From Fallopia convolvulus (taxonomy: Eukaryota; Streptophyta; Magnoliopsida; Caryophyllales; Polygonaceae), in assembly GCA_964016875.1 (NCBI GenBank), contig OZ024734.1, forward strand, positions 52,496,622-52,560,621: 64,000 nt of DNA, written 5' to 3'. The position numbers and the translations under genes were made by a program. Shown piece after piece: positions 55,766-64,000 of this stretch. Below the pieces are notes generated by a model. It made no database searches, was not told where the DNA came from, and worked only from the letters and a program-made list of their open reading frames with translations. Every line of letters starts with the position of its first letter. The stretch's first letter is position 1.

Positions 55766-58700
55766 TCCCTCATAAATGGATTTTAAAAAAAATACACGAA
55801 AAATTCACCAATGCTATTTTTTTATCCCTTTAATGAAAGTTTAATTAGGGACAGTAATTTTTTAGAGGAAATGACCAGAATTTATTCTTATTTCTCGAAA
55901 GGACACCTATTCTCAGATGATACTTTCTCTTACTTTATTTCTTTTAGGGGTAAGTTACACAATAATCCATAAATGGGTGTATTTTTTTACAGAATTGTCC
56001 CTGAATTTAGAAACTATATAAAGTTCACGCATAAATCCTTTTTCTTTCAAAGAAACACCCATGCATAATCGTTTTTATGTCTACTAATTATTAAATCACT
56101 ACTTTATTTATCAAATTCAACCTTTTTGTAAAAATAATAATAAAACATATATGAAAATAGTGATAGATTAGCATTTGAAATAGTTTTCAAGCATAAAAAG
56201 GGTTGTGAGGGGTCCTTTGAAAGGAAATTGAATGTATGGGTGGTTTTGTCAATTTTGTGTAATTTAACCCTTTTATAGTAAGGTTGAATGACAAAAAAAA
56301 TAAAAAAAAAATATGCAAGATTAGGGATAACTTTATGAAGAGTCAATGAATAAGAACAAAAATAACACTAAATAGGAACTTTAAATGTATTTACCGTATT
56401 ATATAGTTATACTTTTTTGAAAATTAGATATTTGAAAAAGTAATTTTACAAGTTACAAAGACTTTAACCAATTTTTATCCCAAAAATATTTGAATAATAG
56501 ATAGATTTTGAAAATGACTTTGCCTTGACGGTCTTGTTTTCATTGGAGTTTATTAAAAACTCTATGGATGGAGGTCTAAAACTCTATAGAAAAATAATGA
56601 ACTCGTTAGAAAAAAATTACAAAGAAAAATTAATAAGTTTGATGTGAGGAGAGAAAAATCCAATCTCAATGGTTACATTTTTATTTAATGTTCAAGATTT
56701 ATCAACTCGATCTATTCATAAAGTTTTTTCACAACTCAACTGAAACTAAATTCCTACCCCACCTTAAATATGCATTTTAAGTTCGATTATGGAATTGTAA
56801 TAAGTATTTTCTAGCTTGGGGCCCAAACTAACGACACCTTGATTTTTTTTTGTTAAATTTAATTGTATTTAACAATTAGAGATCGTAGTCCCTTACCTTT
56901 ATCAATCAACTAATTTTTTTTATTAGTATAAAAAAATATGTAGTGAAATAGGTGCTTACATACTGATGAGAAGATTTTGTGTTTAGCTCCATGTTTACTA
57001 ATTAATGAAATCCACATTGCATTTGTGGGTAATGGAGTCTTTGAAATGGTGATCCACTGATCCTATACTTTTGTTGGGCTTTTCTTTGTTTTTGATAGAA
57101 AAAAAGACAATATTGCGGATTTTTTTTGATAGAAGGAACTTTTTAGTGATCTTATACTTTGGGATTTTTGTATGTAGGACGTGGCCGTGTTTTAAAAATT
57201 TTCAAAAGTTTTTATAAAATAATTGATTAAATGGGATGGGACTATGGGAGGTATAGAAAGTTCTTGTTACATTGATAAATTGTTTTATTGGTATAGATAT
57301 ATTATAATGTGAAAATCTAGTGGTTTGGGTATTGTTCATAAAAATTATCTAGTTAGATGGGTTGACCCGATTTTGTTCGGGTTTAGGTCTAAACTAAAAT
57401 TAGGTTTTTAGGATCTCCTCTTTACTTTATCGCCGCAATCTCATTTTTCTTGCGATTATAAGTATCCTCAATCTTATTGAGCTTTTCACATTTCTACTTC
57501 AATGCCTTCTCATTGTCTCGTAATAGTAAATATTCAGTGAAGTCTTATGGCCCTTAAATCACCACTCGTTTGTATTTTAAGGAATAGAGGTATGAATTTT
57601 GAGATTCGTATTTTCATTTAGTTAAATATTTAACCACATATATCATATTTTAAATCAAGCATCGAGAAACAATTACATGCTTCTTCTAGTAGATGCTTGA
57701 TTTAAAGTCCTATATTAATTTTGATATGCCTTTTTTTTCCTTCCGTAATGCTGCTTTTATATGATGGTTTAATTTTTTTCCTATTGAAAACCAAAAAATT
57801 GTGACCGGATTTCAACTACTTTTGTCTAGTTTCTACAAACATCTTGAGAAGTGATTATCATGTTATTGTGATGAAGTGGATCTCGATAATTATATACTTA
57901 TATAAGAGGTTTGGAGGATGAAGATCAACAAGAGAAGCTATGAATTTGTACAAAAAGGTATGATTTCATATGTATTTGATTCATTAGAACAATTAAACAA
58001 ATTCAAATGCTTGAAAAAGTATTTGGAGATTGGACCTATTTCACAAATTTTGGTTTTACATTAAAACTTAACAGGATTCATAGTCAAGATTTAGAATGCT
58101 AAATTAATTCATCAAATGAAATAAACATCTCTTCCCGATATGAAAAAGAATCGCAAAATCAATATTAGATCATGTACATGCACGTTGTGTTTTTTTTGGT
58201 ACATTTTTAGGACATTCATTCCTATTTTACCATATAAATTATACCAAGAAAATAACTTTCTCAATTATCTTAATATAGGTTACACCAACAACTATTGATA
58301 CAGTGGTAGATCTGGAGGAAGGTACCACATCTATCACCCTACCGACCATGGCGGCATGAGCAACTCGTCCAAGAAGTGCGAATGAGTTATGAAAGATGTC
58401 AAAGACAAACAAATTCCTACAAAATGTATTATCTAAATCAAAATGCACCCAACATAAGTAAATTCAAATTTGAAGTGCATGCCCACCAATATCAACTAAG
58501 TGGCTTCCCTTGGTTAGAGTTATAAGAAGAGGAAATGCAGGAATGACAAGACTGTAGGGATTGTAATACCCATATTCTTTTATGTTAAGATTTCACTACT
58601 TAGTCGATTTTCAAAATTATTAAAGATTGTGTCAATGTTTGACATTCTATTAAAAATTAAAAGTTCAGAATATCAACTATGATTTTTATTCATTGGGATT

Positions 58701-59780
58701 AATTTCGAATTATGTTCAAGAAGAACTCTTATTTAAAATTTATACGCATTATCGGTAACGAATACACATTTTAGCGTTGTTTTTATTTTATATTAGACTA
58801 AACTTTTTTATATAAATTAAGCCGACTCCGATCTCTCAACCAACCTCCTTTTCCTTATACTGTATATGCTTTTGACTCCAATTTTTCTTTACATTAACTT
58901 TCATGTCCAATTTCCACCTTGTTTTGAATCAAAATAGCAATATTTTACAGAACAAATTTTTGGGTATACGCTCCCGGATTTCCAATCCAATCGAATATTT
59001 TTTACCCGATATCTGACACACAACGGATCAGAATTTTTAGAAAAAAAATATCGGATATCCGATTATATCCATTTTCGCAGCCCTAATATACGCTATCTCT
59101 ATCCATTGTTGACGTTGAAACTTGGCGCCTCGACACGGTGGTCATCGAACTCGCCATTTCTCGCACCTCGCTTTGCTAATTGCCGCCGCTCGAGCCTCTT
59201 CCTTTGAGTTTATGGCTCTTTTGAAGATCAAACCTTACTTTCCATGGCTTGCCTTGATCGTCGTTGATCATTACCTCCATCGATGCCAAGGTTCCGCCAC
59301 TAAGTCTTTTTAACGTAGTGGTTGATCGTGTTTGGTATCTCCTTCGATCTCCCATTCCGTGTTTACTTTGTGTCCTACATTCAGTTGTGATCTAGGAGTT
59401 AATAAGGTGTCAGACCAAGAATTAGTATAGTTCGGTTGTGTTCTAATTGGTGCAATGAAGATTAATTAGTTAGTTTAATGATGTACTTGGTTTAATTAAT
59501 TTAAGTTGTAAGTATCTTGGTTGTGAGAGGTCCTTTGAAAGAAAACCGAATGTATGGATGATTTTGTGTAATTTAACTCTTTTATATATAACATGGTTGA
59601 AGAACAAAAAATGAAACATATATGAGGGATAACATTATGACGAGTCGAAAAATTTGAACAAGATAACACTAATAAGGAACTTTAAAATGTATTCACCGTA
59701 TAATATAGTTACAATTTTTTGGAAAAGTAATTTCACAAGTTTTAACCAATTTTTTTCAAAGTTAATTGTCTAATGGATAC
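55766..59780. other. AT-rich sequence with a dispersed duplication
   Basis: No gene recognised. The stretches 56203-56480 and 59520-59760 are related (GGTCCTTTGAAAG, ATGTATGG.TG.TTTTGT, GGAACTTTAAA.TGTATT.ACC). Around 58955-59095, paired ATCGGATATCCGATTATATCC sequence suggests a small MITE. The ORFs at 58239-58448 and 59122-59313 have no recognisable motif. Confidence 0.4.
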
Positions 59781-59783
59781 ATT

Positions 59784-59989
59784 TTCTAAGCAATTGAACG
59801 TGTTTTATGAAAAGATCTTATTATCTTTCATTGAATGGGAGGAAGTAACCAAAGTATATTTATACAAGAGATCTAGTAATTACTTGAGCCTTAAGTTATC
59901 TTGAGCTCCAAGTATTTTAGACTATTTAAAAGATAAATTATATCTAAATTTACATATATTATTTTCCTAAGACAATTTCTATCCTAATA
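59784..59989 (-). repeat. 3' LTR of the copia element
   Basis: About 206 bp, partner of the sequence at 63881-64000. The minus-strand start is TATTAGGATAG (TG probably mutated to TA) after a short purine tract ACAAGGGG. Confidence 0.7.
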
Positions 59990-60173
59990 CCCCTTGTAAG
60001 TTCATGGAGGAGTATGGACATGAAGCTTGAAACATAGAGTTTTAAACCTTGCAGTACCAACAACCATTGTGAAGATATCAACAATCTGATCTAATGCACG
60101 GACATGTCGAACCACTAGAAAACAGTCATCCACCTGTTCACGAACAAAATGATAATCAATTTGATCGCTCGTG

Positions 60174-62500
60174 TGTGCGAGGGTCTAGAGATACAATTTA
60201 TAACCCGACCCCGTTGTAGCACGTGGTGGGTGTCGAACGCTCGGGAAATCTATTCGATTGAGGTGCCTAGACACTAGAAAGCTGGAAAGGAGAACTTAAA
60301 AAAAATGAAAACAAAGAGAACAGTCGGGACCGACACAAGTGTCACGTCGGGCCCGATGTTGGCGACAAGAGGGAAGTCGGGTCCGACGTAGAGCAAGTCG
60401 GGCCCGAGGTAGCTGGGTTTTGTCGAACTCAAAGATTGAAAGTAGATCTTGGGCTTTTGGGTTCCTTCTCTAGTAGATTAAGGCTTTTCCACCCCAATTC
60501 AAGCAATAAGTGATGATCGGAATAGGATCGAGTGCTTTCGCCCTCGTTCCAACCACTTCTACACATCGATCCTTGGGGAAATCCCCTTCGAAGCAAGGTC
60601 TTGAGATTGACAAATGTTCACTTTCGCTACTTTGCCAATCACAAGCCTTGATTCCTTACTTTCATAAGGAATTGTAGCTCTATGTAGAGTGGGTTCCTAG
60701 ATCAAGCACTCAAGGCTTATGGAATTGGGGTTTCTAGCCCAACCTAGCTAGAGTTTTCCCCCATAACCCAAGATCAAGGAGATCTACTCCATATGGCAAA
60801 CAAAGAAAGCAAACAAATCAAAAAGCAAAGCAATCAACATCATCAATCTCAAACCAAAGTCAAGTTTCATTCACAAATCAAAAGCAATCCACAAACTCCA
60901 ATCAAAGGTTTCCAAATCCACAAAACCAAAACAAGGCAAAGCTAATCTATCAACCAAACCTATCAAATCTCCCTCTCCTTGGCCGATTATCTCTCTTCTC
61001 CTTCTCCTCTCCTTCCTCCTTGCTCTCCAAGTATCCTCTTGAGAGTTTTTTGAGGGTTGGTTCCTTGCTAAGTGTGGGAACCTCTATAAATTAGAAGATA
61101 AGAGAGCCTTTATAGATGAGGGGCAAAAGTGGTAGTTTACAATTTCGTGCCTTGGAGCCCAAGCAGTCCAGTGACCGACTCGGACCGACACGGAGGACCT
61201 CGGGCCCGACTTACTGTGCGAGTCGGTCCGAGGTCGAAAATTCAAGTCGGGCCCGGCGTTGGTTCCAGCTCGATCCGGACCTCGTTCCACCCTCTTCTTG
61301 TTGGCTTTTCTCTTGTTCTTCTTCATGACTTGCTCCTCTCTTTCCCTCTTAAGCTCTGGCCTTGCTCCATGTTCCGATTCACCTTCAAAACGACCCTTGA
61401 TCCATGCCAAAACACCTACAAAACACAAAAAACGCGCATAGTCTCCAAATCTCATAGAAATACGGGAACTAAGCTAAAAAGGAACAAAACACACCAGAAA
61501 AAGGGGAAAAAGAAACATATTTACAAAGGAAATCATATATAAAAACACCACCAAATAAAGAGACATCAAAATACCCCATACTTAAACTTGCTTGTCCTCA
61601 AGCAATAACAATGTAAGCAAGACCGAAACATAATCTTCAAGTAAAGCCTCGTATGAAAACACATTTAAGCACAAGTGATTGATATTCAAGCAAGATTACA
61701 TCATCACACATGATTAAGTGTTCCAAGGAATAGAGTCAATGCAACTAAGGCTCACTTTAGGGATATGTGAATGTGTATCACTCATCATGTGTATGGGTAT
61801 AGCAATGAACACTCAAGCTCAAAAATCATGCAAGTAAGGACTTTACAATTGAAGCTAATATCACCAATTCCTCCACCTAGAGATCCCTAATACAAAGTAC
61901 ACAAAGAATTCGAACTTGGCTCAATGGAGGTCCTCAAAGAGGTTCCATTCGGCCGGGTTGTAATGGGGCTTTTGGTATTTCTCAAGGAGGGAATTATTTG
62001 GTCTTGTGGTGCTTACAATGGGGATTGAACAACCTAACTCTCACCAACTTCACCAAAATTCCACAATCAATTTCACACTCATCCAAAAGACTTAACATTT
62101 TTCATCTCAACCCAAAATTTCACTTAACATTCCACTTCATCTTTGCTCTTAGGCTTTTCGTTGGATTTTCCACACTTTCTACACTGGACCGACTTTCTTA
62201 TGACATCGTGCCCGATGTGGTGTGTAACTCGGTCGGACCCTTTTTCTTCACTTAAGCTCTTTACCTTCATTCCACTTTCCATTTCCAACATTTTCTTTCT
62301 TTCTTTTTTTTTTCATTTTCTTTTTGCACAACAAAGATGCACTACCCACATGATTCATAACACCATTCTTTGCCCTTAAACCAAAGAGAATCTCAACTCT
62401 TCAAATACAATCCAAACCTCTCTTCTAAAGTCCAATCCCATAAGGGTCAAGTCATATAAGGCTAGGAATAAGATAAGATGAAGTATCTTCGCACTGTTGT
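60174..62500 (-). mobile_element. Ty3/gypsy fragment: LTR (60174-61568) plus 3' internal region
   Basis: On the minus strand TGCTTGAGGACAAGCAAG and TTTAAGTATGGGG form the purine-tract block that precedes the 3' LTR of Athila/Tat-type elements. The LTR then starts TGATGTCTC at 61568 and runs to about 60174 (about 1.4 kb). The plus-strand part 61569-62500 (GGCTCAATGGAGGTCCTC, AGAGGTTCCATTCGG) is the usual non-coding 3' interior. The second LTR and coding part are absent. The LTR contains repeated GTCGGGCCCGA words. Left end and target duplication are not resolved. It lies inside the copia element. Confidence 0.65.
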
Positions 62501-62522
62501 TCCCTCACATTGTTCCCTCACA

Positions 62523-63400
62523 TCAGTGCTTCATTGATTGTTCCCTTACGTTCTGTATGAACCTGTAATCTACATTACAACTTACACAAACATAGAGATC
62601 GTTAGTCCTTATAGAGTTTGTCATTATCAAAACTAAAGAGGAGTATGTGACACTGGTCCCATGGTAACAGACATTGTTCCCATGATACCAGTATCCAACA
62701 AGCAGGTTGCATGAGAGAAGTTGGCGACATGGGGTTGGTAGAAGTTGTAGTGGGCTCCAACCTTGTCGTTGTGCATGGAGTCGGTAAGTCGAGTATGGCA
62801 TGGGCAATGGCTCAAAGTGAGCTTGTTGCGGCGCATGAGTTTAAAGGTGAGAAGCCATAATATGTAGCGAGTTAAGTCTAATAGAGGGTTGATCAGTTAT
62901 GGTCTTATTTTGGAAGGGTTGGAAATGTTGGTCATAGGGGAAAGTTGTCTCATCAAAGATGACATCCCTAGCTATGTAAATCATATTAGTTGGAAGAGGA
63001 AGACACACGTACCCTCTATGTTATGAACTATACCAAACAAAAATACAAGGAGATGATCTAAATTCAAATTTATTGTGAGTGTAAGGATATAAGAGAGGAC
63101 AAGACCATATGTGATTAATTCCTTGTGTTTGAATGTAGGTGAAAACGTTTCAGTACCCCCCACCCCACCCCCACCCCACCCCAATCGGACAGAAAATGCT
63201 TAATTTTTATGGAAATTGTCTTTCAACCATATTTTGAAAGATTTGAAAGTAAGAGAGTACTTGGGATTTCTGATGGAGAAAGCATATCCAAACCAATTTG
63301 GTGCAATCATCCACAAAAATAAGAACATATTTATTGCCATTAAAGGAAGAATATGTACAACCGTACAAATGTAACACCCCCTTTTTATCGAAGAGATGCC
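62523..63400 (-). pseudogene. copia integrase relic
   Basis: Frame-shifted minus-strand readings include SSFNGNKYVLIFVDDCTKLV and QVLSYFQIFQNMVERQF, then SDWGG, then ARDVIFDETTFPYD, in integrase order. The DDE core is incomplete. A CCCCACCCC microsatellite at 63157-63182 sits where the SDWGGE context should continue. Confidence 0.8.
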
Positions 63401-63880
63401 AGTGCCCATGATGTCGGAATGTGAATCCCAACAACACCCAAGACATATGGATACAAACAAACCATAACTTAATATTACAGAATATATATATATATATAAG
63501 ATGCGGAAGTCTAATACAAAATTTGAGCAAACTCAAACGATTACAATGTTGAAATAGGAAGGATCCCACAAGTCGGAACCTCATGATTTAGTTTGCGACA
63601 GACTTGAATTGGCATGTCAGGCATGTGATGACTCAGTTAAAGTCTCAGGCTTTTGAGTGGAGAGTGTATTGGTAGCAGTATTGGCGAACATAGGAGCGGT
63701 GCCAGAGACAATGTCGATAGAAGTGAGCCGCTCATCCTCGCGTAATAGCAAGTCGAGAAGCAGTAACCCCGATTTGGTTGTTGTTGATCGAGAACCTCCT
63801 CAGGTGATGGCTCGAAGTGTGTAAGCAGAAGCAAGGAAAGTATGGTTGTTTTTATTTGGATTAGATTTAGGTTGATACCA

Positions 63881-64000
63881 TGTAAACAATTGAATGTGTT
63901 TTATGAAAATATCTTGTTATCTCATTGAATGAGAAGAGGTATATTTATACAAGAGATCTAGTAATTTCTTTAGCCATAAGTTCTAGAATATTTAAAAAAT
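63881..64000 (-). repeat. 5' LTR of the copia element, cut by window end
   Basis: Starts TGTAAACAATTG on the plus strand next to the primer-binding complement TTGATACCA. Only 120 bp are inside the window. Confidence 0.75.

Larger units (their letters stand above)
59784..64000 (-). mobile_element. Ty1/copia element, broken, minus orientation, runs off the right edge
   Basis: Related LTRs lie at 59784-59989 and from 63881 to the window end (shared CAATTGAA.GTGTTTTATGAAAA, TTTATACAAGAGATCTAGTA). On the minus strand the 5' LTR is followed by a primer site TGGTATCAACCTAA. Integrase pieces (FVDDCTKLVWICFLHQKS, SDWGG, DVIFDETTFP) lie at 62900-63400 and the C-terminal end (DYHFVREQVDDCFLVVRHVR, ALDQIVDIFT) at 60000-60172. 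The reverse transcriptase region is missing and replaced by gypsy-derived DNA. Frames are broken throughout. Confidence 0.8.

Noticed and set aside
61084..61542. ORFs on both strands with GTSDS/GPR-rich proteins
   Set aside because: They are translations of a gypsy LTR with repeated GTCGGGCCCGA words, mutually antisense, with no recognisable domain.
5766..63480. CRISPR-like arrays
   Set aside because: No regularly spaced identical repeats with unique spacers exist; repeats seen are slippage, transposon or LTR sequence in a plant nuclear context.

Overview
This window looks like nuclear DNA of a eudicot plant. It has intron-split genes with GT-AG boundaries, long AT-rich intergenic stretches, and dense layers of plant-type transposable elements (Ty1/copia, Ty3/gypsy, Cassandra TRIM, hAT, Mutator-like, Stowaway, LINE). 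I cannot fix the species from sequence alone. No virus, plasmid, CRISPR or bacterial operon is visible.

Only four convincing host genes are present. (1) A YjbQ/UPF0047-family gene on the minus strand (exons between 6545 and 4090); its last exon lies beyond the left edge. (2) A GPI-anchored lipid-transfer protein gene on the plus strand (17808-19456, three exons). (3) A kelch-type protein gene on the minus strand (43206-41314, two exons), possibly damaged by a frameshift at its 5' end. (4) A group VIII bHLH gene of the RSL/RHD6-like type on the plus strand (51049-52592, five exons). They are far apart and do not form a pathway. The rest is mobile DNA, its relics and unassigned AT-rich sequence.

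Layout: 1-6.6 kb, UPF0047 gene with a young 2.8-kb LTR element in an intron. 8.0-12.2 kb, a nest: a LINE tail; then a Harbinger-like element containing a three-LTR gypsy composite, which contains a Mutator-like element (MULE), which carries fragments of an NDR1/HIN1-like gene. 12.9-17.1 kb, two more MULEs (one with bHLH gene pieces), a GGGCCCGTTTGG-type element and a hAT-like element ending just upstream of the lipid-transfer gene. 20.6-21.7 kb, gypsy relic with a gag remnant. 23.0-27.0 kb, a nearly intact hAT transposon with an extra small BED-finger ORF. 29.0-33.0 kb, an old tandem duplication marked by two solo LTRs. 35.4-40.2 kb, copia relic, Cassandra, MULE-like relic and a hAT-like element with a captured exon. 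41.3-46.3 kb, kelch gene and LINE relics. 51-54.1 kb, the bHLH gene and a MULE carrying a piece of the chloroplast ATP synthase gamma-subunit gene. 54.4-64.0 kb, copia and gypsy relics.

The strongest signals are the LTR element at 815-3660 (two identical LTRs, perfect 5-bp target duplication, coding for a protein with repeated LGPPPW motifs and no visible pol), the hAT element with its self-encoded BED-only ORF and arrays of the palindrome CCGCGATCGCGG, and the repeated capture of host gene pieces by MULE and hAT elements. All calls come from reading the sequence; no database search was run.
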